Shown here piece after piece: positions 6,384-12,056 of a stretch of 12,056 nt of DNA. How positions within the stretch are numbered: the stretch's first letter is position 1; each line of letters starts with the position of its first letter. Location of the stretch: contig DSCZ01000403.1 in NCBI GenBank assembly GCA_011048855.1, positions 1 to 12,056 on the forward strand. Reading direction: 5' to 3'. The DNA is from Desulfobacteraceae bacterium. Its GTDB lineage: Bacteria > Desulfobacterota > DSM-4660 > Desulfatiglandales > Desulfatiglandaceae. The notes beneath the pieces were generated by a model, which was not told where the DNA came from, did not search any database, and worked only from the letters and a program-made list of their open reading frames with translations. The translations under genes were made by a program, and so were the position numbers.

Positions 6384-7097
6384 TCAAACTTGCATTTTTA
6401 GATGTGAAATCATCTCTGCCTGGATCCTTCGCATCAGATCGCCGACCGATTGCTTGTTGTATTCTTCAACCGATACGGGCAAACCAACCATGACTCTAAC
6501 TTCACCGGCATTTATCCTGAAGCTTCCTTTCCTCATGATCTTCGATGTTCCGATGATCGTAACCGGCACGATGTCGCATCCGGCTCTAAGCGCGAGATGG
6601 AATCCGCCCTTCTTGAAAGACTGGAGCTGCCCATCCTCACTCCTGGTCCCCTCTGGAAAAACAAGCACCGAAGCACCACGCCTGATCCGTTCAGCAGCAC
6701 GCTCCATGCTTTTAACCGCCTTCCTGGGATCGTCCCGCACGATGCCGATATAGCCTGCACGCCTGCATGCAAAGCCGAAAAGAGGGATTTTCATCAGCTC
6801 TTCTTTCATAATGAACTTGAAATCGACGGGAAGAGAGACCAACAGCACGAATATGTCGAAAGCGCTCTGGTGATTGCTCATGTATATTCGGGGCACCGTC
6901 CCATCCACCCGTTCGATCTCCTCAATCCGCACCTTTATACCCGAAACCGCCAGGATCGCCCTGGCCCACGGTACAGCCGCCGAGAAATGTACAAGCCTTC
7001 CGCCCTTCCTGTCGAACAGACTGACAACAAGTGCGATAATTGAAAACAGTATCGTGAGCAGTGCTATAGCCAGGTTAAGAAAAACGAATCGGATCAT
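6384..7097 (-). CDS. plsC: 1-acyl-sn-glycerol-3-phosphate acyltransferase (PlsC)
   Basis: PlsC adds the second acyl chain to lysophosphatidic acid, giving phosphatidic acid, at the inner face of the cytoplasmic membrane. The 237-aa protein has an N-terminal hydrophobic segment (about 4-28), the catalytic HX4D motif (H76 to D81 in NHQSAFD), the glycerol-phosphate-binding FPEGTRS motif at 147-153 and the later VPVTI motif at 177-181. Length and motif order are normal. The ATG at 7097 has a GAGG 7 nt upstream. It lies between mtgA (29-nt gap) and priA (31-nt gap), so it is most likely co-transcribed with both. A related acyltransferase of other substrate (for example an ornithine-lipid enzyme) is less likely but not excluded. 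Confidence 0.92.
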   Translation of the reverse strand: MIRFVFLNLAIALLTILFSIIALVVSLFDRKGGRLVHFSAAVPWARAILAVSGIKVRIEEIERVDGTVPRIYMSNHQSAFDIFVLLVSLPVDFKFIMKEELMKIPLFGFACRRAGYIGIVRDDPRKAVKSMERAAERIRRGASVLVFPEGTRSEDGQLQSFKKGGFHLALRAGCDIVPVTIIGTSKIMRKGSFRINAGEVRVMVGLPVSVEEYNKQSVGDLMRRIQAEMISHLKMQV

Positions 7098-7126
7098 TGA
7101 ACAGCCTCAGTTATCGTAAAGCACCA

Positions 7127-7849
7127 CTATTGAACCAACGGCATCCTATACATCTGATTCAGGATGCGCCGCTGACGCCTGAGTAGAAACTCGTCCGGCA
7201 GGACAGGAGACCATCGATACGGGCTCGGAAGCACAGCGGCCAGCAAAGCCGCCTGTTCGGAAGTCAATTGGTCTGCAGACGTGTTGAAATAATGCCGTGA
7301 TGCTCTTTCAGCCCCCCTGCCGGCAGGTCCCCAGTCAACCGTATTCAAGTATGTCTCGAGAATTCTGGCTTTGCTCCACATCAATTCCATCAGCAGAGTA
7401 TACCAGGCTTCGGCGGCCTTTCTCCAGATACTTCTAGCTGTGGTAAGGAACAAGGTACGGGCGGTCTGCATCGTAATCGTACTTGCTCCCCGTATTCCTC
7501 CACCGGACGCCGCCTCCCTGAGCACGGCTCGTATTTCCATCATATCAAAACCCCGATGGTCCAAAAACCTCTGGTCTTCCGCAGCCAGAACAGCCAGCCT
7601 GAGCTCCGGGCAGATATGATCCAGCGAACGCCAGGTCGAACGCAGTCCCGGCCACGGGAACGGCGCCCCCTTCGTCCATTCGATCAACATGGTCATGGTA
7701 AAGGGCATATTTATCAGACGCGCGGAAACAACCTGAACCGAGGAGGCAACAATCGCCGCACCCAAGGCAACCGCTGCCCAGAGAAAAATCTTCCGGAAAG
7801 CCCTTCTTACCCTGGAACGAGGCTTCACGCCTCGAGATCCCCGACCCAT
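7127..7849 (-). CDS. mtgA: Monofunctional peptidoglycan transglycosylase MtgA
   Basis: MtgA polymerises lipid II into glycan strands in the periplasm without a transpeptidase domain. The 240-aa protein has a basic N-terminus, one membrane anchor at about 21-44 and a GT51 domain. The two catalytic glutamates are E91 (AAEDQRF) and E147 (WRKAAEA), 56 residues apart as in characterised family members. The GASTITMQ motif is at 121-128 and ILETYLN at 163-169. The usual aromatic-glycine pair after WGPG is altered (WGPAGRGAERASRHYF), a small deviation. GGAG lies 12 nt before the ATG, inside the gap from mazG (21 nt). The protein ends after the GT51 domain, so it is not a cut-down bifunctional PBP1. 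Confidence 0.93.
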   Translation of the reverse strand: MGRGSRGVKPRSRVRRAFRKIFLWAAVALGAAIVASSVQVVSARLINMPFTMTMLIEWTKGAPFPWPGLRSTWRSLDHICPELRLAVLAAEDQRFLDHRGFDMMEIRAVLREAASGGGIRGASTITMQTARTLFLTTARSIWRKAAEAWYTLLMELMWSKARILETYLNTVDWGPAGRGAERASRHYFNTSADQLTSEQAALLAAVLPSPYRWSPVLPDEFLLRRQRRILNQMYRMPLVQ

Positions 7850-7870
7850 CAGAACTTATCTCTCCGCCGT

Positions 7871-8602
7871 TCAACACATATCGCCGGAAGTAGATTGCAT
7901 TTCAAAGTCGTCAACGAAACGGCGGTTGGTGTTTTGAAGAATTTCCTCGGCATTGTACCCGAACCCCCTGCAGAGGGCCGAAACCGCGAAAAGCAAATCT
8001 CCGACAGGGCCTTCAACAGGCCCGTCGCCATCGGAAGCCTTCACCGCATCCTCAAGCCGCGAAAATGCCTCGCGAACGTGTCCCCAGCAACCGACCTCAT
8101 CCGTAGGTCGGCCAAGCTGTCTTTCGGCGCGCTGCTGTAGCGTGTGGGCGCGCAAAAGCGCCGGCAACCCAGGTGGAACATCGCTCAAGATGGATTTATG
8201 ATCCCCTTTGCCGTTTTTTTCCGCAAGCTTGATCCTGTCCCAGTTTGTCACCACCTCTTCGGCTCCGGAAACAGATTCAGACCCAAAAACATGCGGATGT
8301 CGGCGGATCATTTTAGCGGTCACACCTTCAATGACATCAATCAAGTTGAATTCACCGCGTTCGGCCGCCAGATCCGCCAGGAAAAGGATCTGGAAAAGCA
8401 AGTCTCCGAGCTCCAGACATATTTCTTTCGTTTTTCCCCGCTCGATCGCATCTGCAACCTCGTAGGCTTCTTCGAGAAGGTATTTCTTGATGGAAGAATC
8501 ATCCTGCCGGGCATCCCATGGACATCCACCGGGCCCCCTCAACATGGACACGAGATCTACCAGTGATTTCATTTTTTCAGCGAGTAATTTTTTTTCAATC
8601 AT
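7871..8602 (-). CDS. mazG: Nucleoside triphosphate pyrophosphohydrolase MazG
   Basis: MazG hydrolyses (d)NTPs to monophosphates and pyrophosphate, removing faulty nucleotides and lowering alarmone levels. The 243-aa protein has two tandem MazG domains, slightly shorter than the 263-aa E. coli enzyme. The first domain keeps all metal ligands: EEAYE (44-48) and ELGD (64-67), plus the PWD loop (28-30). In the second domain the matching positions read EAFSR (178-182) and PVGD (199-202), so three of the five acidic ligands are gone. In E. coli the second domain is the active one, so catalysis here has probably moved to the first. The ATG shares one base with the cvpA stop (TGATG), with GGAG 5 nt upstream. 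The chromosomal MazG label is firm; the precise substrate is not. Confidence 0.93.
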   Translation of the reverse strand: MIEKKLLAEKMKSLVDLVSMLRGPGGCPWDARQDDSSIKKYLLEEAYEVADAIERGKTKEICLELGDLLFQILFLADLAAERGEFNLIDVIEGVTAKMIRRHPHVFGSESVSGAEEVVTNWDRIKLAEKNGKGDHKSILSDVPPGLPALLRAHTLQQRAERQLGRPTDEVGCWGHVREAFSRLEDAVKASDGDGPVEGPVGDLLFAVSALCRGFGYNAEEILQNTNRRFVDDFEMQSTSGDMC

Positions 8603-9156
8603 CAGGACTCCGTCCCGGTTTCGGCCGGTGCCGCAGGTTTCTCTTCTCCGGAAGGCTTTTCAAACAGCCTTGCTCGCCATTTCTGGTAGGCCCCTGGTGA
8701 AATCATACCGGCAACGGCCTGATAGGATGCCACTATCACCGGTGCCAGCCTCGATTGCGAAATCAATGGTGTCTGGGAAGGAACCGCGAAAGTTATCAAA
8801 ACGATCGCAAGATAGGTGATAATGATACCTTTAAGGACGGCAAGACCAGCGCCTAAAGACCTGTCCGCCCAGCCGAAAAAAAGTTTGTTTACAACCAGCT
8901 TAAGCAACAATCCAACAAGATTGCACGAACAGAGCACGACCGTGAAGATGATCCCGAAGGCAAGCAGTGGAAGAAACGAAATCGTCGAAAGATAAGGCTC
9001 AAGATATGCTTCAACTTTCGGCTGGTAAACAATACCAAGCCAGATTCCGCAAACCACGCCCCCCAGGGATGCCACCTCCCGAAAAAACCCCCGCATCACC
9101 CCTCTGATAAACAGGAATATCAGCAATGCAAGAATACTGATGTCGAGCACGTTCAT
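8602..9156 (-). CDS. cvpA: CvpA family inner-membrane protein
   Basis: This 184-aa protein belongs to the CvpA family, named for its need in colicin V production in E. coli; the general role in the envelope remains poorly defined. Four hydrophobic segments lie at about 4-20, 29-46, 61-89 and 101-125. The family's RG-x-x-RG motif follows the first segment (R18-G19, R22-G23), and DRSLGAGLAVLKG (98-110) matches the conserved loop before the last segment. A Pro/Glu/Ala-rich soluble tail ends the protein (about 165-184). It is the first gene of the cvpA-mazG-mtgA-plsC-priA block and overlaps mazG by one base. There is no convincing ribosome binding site before the ATG; the predicted promoter places the transcript start at the start codon. 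Confidence 0.88.
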   Translation of the reverse strand: MNVLDISILALLIFLFIRGVMRGFFREVASLGGVVCGIWLGIVYQPKVEAYLEPYLSTISFLPLLAFGIIFTVVLCSCNLVGLLLKLVVNKLFFGWADRSLGAGLAVLKGIIITYLAIVLITFAVPSQTPLISQSRLAPVIVASYQAVAGMISPGAYQKWRARLFEKPSGEEKPAAPAETGTES

Positions 9157-9162
9157 GACAAA

Positions 9163-9191
9163 CTTCTAACAGAGCCCCCGGATTCAGTCAA
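9163..9191 (-). promoter_or_regulatory. Possible promoter of the cvpA operon
   Basis: On the minus strand TTGACT (9191-9186) is spaced 17 nt from TAGAAG (9168-9163). Transcription starting 7 nt further would begin at the A of the cvpA ATG (9156), giving a leaderless message. This would agree with the lack of a ribosome binding site. The -10 box is a weak match (4 of 6). Confidence 0.35.
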
Positions 9192-9238
9192 GCTGTTCGG
9201 ATGAGAACGGAAGCTGTTGAACAAAAGCAGTTGGCTGT

Positions 9239-9309
9239 TAGCCGGCGGAAAAAGAACTACATGAAAGACAGACGACACCGATACCGACGCCGATGTCTAC
9301 GCCGATTGG
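9239..9309 (+). repeat. Dispersed period-6 repeat, copy 3 (short)
   Basis: The head AGCCGGCGGAAAAAGAACTA then CATGAAAGACAGAC closely matches copies 1 and 2. About six 6-nt units follow at 9274-9309 (GACACC, GATACC, GACGCC, GATGTC, TACGCC, GATTGG), the later ones decayed. The long tail of copies 1 and 2 is missing. It ends 14 nt from the stop codon of the minus-strand permease gene, an arrangement like that of copy 2 beside the UPF0016 gene. Confidence 0.75.
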
Positions 9310-9323
9310 AACAAACCAACCAA

Positions 9324-10163
9324 CTATTTCCCGAAAACCCTGCCTCCCACTGTCACCGCCAGGTACACCGCACCGGCCAGAAGTATCGTCGTGGCTCCCG
9401 CCGGAAGATCCGGACCGTAGCTGACCGCCAGGCCCAGCGTCGTAAAACCTGACGAGAGAATAGAGGACAAGATCATCATCTGCCACAGCTTTTTTGAAAA
9501 TTGACCGGCAACGGCCGCAGGCAGGGTAAGAAGCGCGATGACCATGACGATTCCGACGACAGTGATCAGAAGCACCACCGTAAGAGCGGTCAAACAAAGA
9601 AGGAGCAAATAAAAAAACTCCACGCGGATTCCACGGATACGGGCGAATTCTTCATCGAAGCAAACCGCGAGGAACTGATTGTAAAAAGCAAACACCAGGG
9701 TCAGGATCACGAGGTCCAGCAAGGTAATGAGGAGGATATCGCCGGAGGAAACCATTAAAATGTTGCCGAACAGATAACTCATGAGGTCTTCATGGTATCC
9801 TGGGGTTTTGGAAATGAAAAGTATGCCCGCCGCCATCCCCACGGCCCATACAGCCCCGATAACCGTATCTTCCCTCTGCCTGGCATGAAGGCTGACATAT
9901 CCGATAAGCATAGCCGCACATAGAGCCGCAACCACCGCTCCATGAAGGGGACTCAACCATTCGCATCCGTGAACAGCGGAAAGATATCCTGCAGCCCCCA
10001 TCCCCGCCAGCACACTATGGGAAATCCCGCCTGCAATGTAGGTGATGCGCCTTGTGACGACATAGCTCCCGATCACACCGCATGCAATTCCAGCCAGCAG
10101 GCCTGTCAGGAGAGCATATTGCAGAAATCTGTGTACAAAAACATCGGAGACAAACTCAACCAT
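9324..10163 (-). CDS. ZnuB-type metal ABC transporter permease
   Basis: This 279-aa integral membrane protein is the permease of an ABC importer for Zn2+ or Mn2+ (ABC-3 family, as in ZnuB, MntB and TroC). It has about eight hydrophobic segments. Family sequences seen are IGSYVVTRRITYIAGGISHS at 31-50 near the N-terminus, and YLFGN (130-134) before the coupling region. It overlaps the end of the ATPase gene by 8 nt (10156-10163), which implies translational coupling. The usual length in the family is 260-290 aa, so it is complete. A decayed period-6 repeat follows its stop codon; no terminator is evident before cvpA, so some read-through into the next operon is possible. The metal is not decided by the permease sequence. 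Confidence 0.93.
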   Translation of the reverse strand: MVEFVSDVFVHRFLQYALLTGLLAGIACGVIGSYVVTRRITYIAGGISHSVLAGMGAAGYLSAVHGCEWLSPLHGAVVAALCAAMLIGYVSLHARQREDTVIGAVWAVGMAAGILFISKTPGYHEDLMSYLFGNILMVSSGDILLITLLDLVILTLVFAFYNQFLAVCFDEEFARIRGIRVEFFYLLLLCLTALTVVLLITVVGIVMVIALLTLPAAVAGQFSKKLWQMMILSSILSSGFTTLGLAVSYGPDLPAGATTILLAGAVYLAVTVGGRVFGK

Positions 10164-10920
10164 GGCTGCAACCGTTTGGTTTCCCTAAGGTATCATGGCG
10201 AACCATGCGCACGTCGTGCCCGTAGAGCTGGTGGATCATTTCGCCCGTGATCTCATTGGTCGGATGAATCACAACCTTCCGGTTGACGCAGACAACGCGC
10301 TTGACATAACGTGATACGAACCCCAGATCGTGATTCACCACGGCCACGGTCATATGTTGATTCAATCGGACCAGCAGATCGAACAGCTCAATCTCCAGTG
10401 CCGCGTCAACATTTGAGGTCGGCTCGTCGAGGAGAAGTAGATCCGGATCTGATACAAGCGCCCTCGCAATCAGCACGCGTTGCCTCTGCCCTCCCGACAG
10501 ATCTGCAAATGTGCGGTTCCTGGCATCATACAACTCCACCATTTGAAGCGCTTCTCCCGCCTTTTCCCTATCCTCGGCATTGAAGCCCCCCCACATCCTT
10601 CCAGTACCGAGCCTACCCATGAGTACCACATCCATTGCGGTTGCAGGAAAAAGAGGATCAAGCGATAAATGCTGCGGCATATACCCCAGCCGTGAACGTG
10701 CTCTTGCTGGTGAAAGGCCGAAAAGCCGTATGGTCCCTTTCTGAGGATTGATCAGTCCCAGCATTAGTTTCAGCAGGGTTGTCTTCCCTCCGCCGTTGGG
10801 CCCTACGATCGACAGGAAATCCCGCTCCGGCACGTGCAGGTTGACATCCTCCAGAACGCTCGCCCCGTTGTAGGAAAAATAAAGATTGTCAATCTGAATA
10901 ACAGGTTTTCGGAATTCCAT
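10156..10920 (-). CDS. ZnuC-type metal ABC transporter ATP-binding protein
   Basis: This 254-aa cytoplasmic ATPase drives the importer with the permease below it. Seen in order: an aromatic A-loop (Y18), Walker A GPNGGGKTT (40-48), Q-loop Q83, signature LSGGQRQR (141-148), Walker B LLLLDEP (161-167) and the switch His in NHD (H197). Motifs are intact and the length is typical. The ATG at 10920 lies 15 nt after the stop of the binding-protein gene, and its stop lies inside the permease gene. The last 30 or so residues carry three His and one Cys (YGHD, VRHD, CSHG), a modestly His-rich tail which is sometimes seen in metal transporters; whether it binds metal is unknown. Confidence 0.94.
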   Translation of the reverse strand: MEFRKPVIQIDNLYFSYNGASVLEDVNLHVPERDFLSIVGPNGGGKTTLLKLMLGLINPQKGTIRLFGLSPARARSRLGYMPQHLSLDPLFPATAMDVVLMGRLGTGRMWGGFNAEDREKAGEALQMVELYDARNRTFADLSGGQRQRVLIARALVSDPDLLLLDEPTSNVDAALEIELFDLLVRLNQHMTVAVVNHDLGFVSRYVKRVVCVNRKVVIHPTNEITGEMIHQLYGHDVRMVRHDTLGKPNGCSHG

Positions 10921-10935
10921 ACATAAACCCGGGAA

Positions 10936-11793
10936 CTATTTCATGAGGCCTTCTCGAAGTATCTCAGCCATGGATTTAAGGTTATGCAGATAATCCGCAG
11001 CCAGCGGGTCGATAGGCACGACCGCACCATCGAGCCCACGTGCGACCGCCTCGGCTTCGCTGCGTGAAAACTGCGGCTGTACGAATATGATCCGCACACC
11101 TTCCCTTTCGGCCTGTTCCAAAAGCCTGGAGAGCTGCCTCGGGCTGGGCTCCTTGCCTTCAATTTCGACGGCAACCTGCTTCAGACCGTATGAATCACCG
11201 AAATACCCGAAGGCCGGGTGAAATACATAAAAGGATTGCCCTTTAACCGGCACAAGAATCTCGTCTATTTCCCGGTCGATCTGATAGAGGTCTTGAATAA
11301 AAGTACGCAGGTTCGATCGAAACTCCTCGCTGAATTCAGGCAGCACGTCGCATAATGCATTGCAGATCGTGCCCGCCTGTATCCTGACGAGCTTGGGATC
11401 AAGCCATATATGAGGATCCGGCGTCTTAGAACCCTCGGAAGAATCGAAAAACCGCATATCCACCCCTTCTCGGGTATCGACCATCTTCAAATCCGGATTG
11501 ACTCCGGTGAGCTTGTCAATGAAGCCGTGCTCGAATGGCACCCCGATTCGAAAGTACACCTGGGATTCAGCCAGCCGCGCCATCTGCTTCGGCGTGGGTT
11601 CATAAGTTGCCGGAGACCTGCCGGGTCCCACAAGCGCTTCCACATCCACAAACCGGCCGCCAACCCTCTCCACGAAATAAACTTGAGGGATAATGCTTAC
11701 AAAGGCCTTGACCTTGCCGCCGAAAGCAAGGGGACAGAAGGTGGCGGAAAAAAAATACCCTACGACGCTGAATAGACAAATCTTCCGGATCAT
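10936..11793 (-). CDS. ZnuA-like periplasmic metal-binding protein
   Basis: This 285-aa solute-binding protein (cluster A-I, TroA/ZnuA/PsaA fold) captures the metal for the importer. A signal peptide covers about 1-25, with likely cleavage after AFG; C20 does not sit in a proper lipobox. Candidate ligands are H128 (DPHIWLDP), H192 (VFHPAFGYFG) and D262 (PIDPL). The first canonical His, in the G-x-SPHxYEP motif, is Ala here (SPATYEP, A62). The His-rich loop of typical ZnuA proteins is absent. So the site has three obvious ligands, or uses a nearby residue (H89 or E65 are possible). Zn is the first guess from the family, Mn the alternative. GGAG lies upstream of the ATG, and the RHH gene ends 19 nt upstream. 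Confidence 0.92.
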   Translation of the reverse strand: MIRKICLFSVVGYFFSATFCPLAFGGKVKAFVSIIPQVYFVERVGGRFVDVEALVGPGRSPATYEPTPKQMARLAESQVYFRIGVPFEHGFIDKLTGVNPDLKMVDTREGVDMRFFDSSEGSKTPDPHIWLDPKLVRIQAGTICNALCDVLPEFSEEFRSNLRTFIQDLYQIDREIDEILVPVKGQSFYVFHPAFGYFGDSYGLKQVAVEIEGKEPSPRQLSRLLEQAEREGVRIIFVQPQFSRSEAEAVARGLDGAVVPIDPLAADYLHNLKSMAEILREGLMK

Positions 11794-11812
11794 CGGCGTT
11801 CTCTCTCCTGGT

Positions 11813-12056
11813 TCATTTATGATTGCACATCAGAACACGCTCATCGCAATCTTTGCAACGGGAAATCCCATGGTTCACAGAGAAATCATCCCAGTGCCTT
11901 TTCTGATTGGGCGTAAGCATACCGCTTCCGTTGCAGAGCGGGCATATCGTTCCAAGGGCCGAAATCACAGCCTGGCGGATAAATTCAGACCGATTGGGTA
12001 TATCTTTAATAATTTCCATGAGCTCTTTATCAACCTTGAAGGTCACGGTTTCCTGT
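11813..12056 (-). CDS. Ribbon-helix-helix protein with Cys-rich zinc-ribbon tail (partial 5' end)
   Basis: I read this as a probable metal-responsive DNA-binding regulator of the import operon below it. The N-terminal half looks like a ribbon-helix-helix (CopG/Arc) domain: a strand (VTFKVDKEL), helix A (ELMEIIKDI), then NRSEFIRQAVISAL as helix B. The second half has two CxxC pairs, CPLC (35-38) followed by GSG, and CKDC (64-67), plus C74, H51, H59 and H76, enough for a zinc ribbon or a sensor site. Numbers count from the GTG at 12046. The frame stays open to the window edge (reading Q-E-T-V before it), and the strand would be complete only with that extension, so the true start is probably outside. 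It ends 19 nt before the ZnuA-like gene. Binding and metal response are inferred, not shown. Confidence 0.75.
   Translation of the reverse strand, partial: QETVTFKVDKELMEIIKDIPNRSEFIRQAVISALGTICPLCNGSGMLTPNQKRHWDDFSVNHGISRCKDCDERVLMCNHK

Noticed and set aside
6450..8140. Plus-strand open frames opposite plsC, mtgA and mazG (6450-7043, 7556-8140)
   Set aside because: They are antisense to genes with complete catalytic motifs, and their translations look compositionally random.

Overview
This window reads as ordinary chromosome of a Gram-negative bacterium. The evidence is a periplasmic metal-binding protein with signal peptide, a membrane-anchored TlpA-type thioredoxin, a monofunctional transglycosylase of the MtgA type, and moderately GC-rich coding sequence. 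The repeat families (25-nt REP hairpins, a 'VIPAKAGIQ'-type intergenic repeat and period-6 repeats) together with the gene content suggest a deltaproteobacterium (Desulfobacterota). That placement is inference from general resemblance; no rRNA or other taxonomic marker is present.

Layout. Positions 1-694 hold no convincing gene. They contain three REP hairpins, two in a head-to-head pair, and two copies of a repeat with a variable run of 6-nt units. Next is a half-size UPF0016/TMEM165-type membrane protein gene on the minus strand (695-970). A 248-nt divergent region follows, with a strong promoter and a 12-nt palindrome. Then comes moaA on the plus strand (1219-2223). From there to the right edge everything is on the minus strand. 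Listed from right to left, i.e. in the order of transcription, these are: a ribbon-helix-helix/zinc-ribbon protein, a ZnuA-like binding protein, a ZnuC-like ATPase, a ZnuB-like permease, a third copy of the period-6 repeat, then cvpA-mazG-mtgA-plsC-priA, a terminator, a VIPAKAGIQ-type repeat, and a coupled pair of a TlpA-like thioredoxin and a TIM-barrel amidohydrolase. The amidohydrolase converges on moaA with only 10 nt between the stop codons.

How the genes work together. The four right-hand genes form a compact transition-metal (Zn or Mn) import operon, with a small cysteine-rich RHH protein as its first visible gene and probable metal-responsive regulator. The cvpA-to-priA block is a tightly packed operon (gaps of at most 31 nt) joining nucleotide-pool cleaning (MazG), cell-wall glycan polymerisation (MtgA), phospholipid synthesis (PlsC) and replication restart (PriA). 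MoaA starts molybdenum cofactor synthesis but has no other moa gene beside it.

I do not see a clearly new defence or mobile system. The points most worth checking are: the RHH/zinc-ribbon protein heading the metal-import operon; the missing first His ligand in its binding protein; PriA with linked changes in helicase motifs II and III; MazG whose normally catalytic C-terminal motif is eroded; covarying REP hairpins; a period-6 repeat that abuts gene 3' ends; and a palindrome at the predicted start of moaA transcription.
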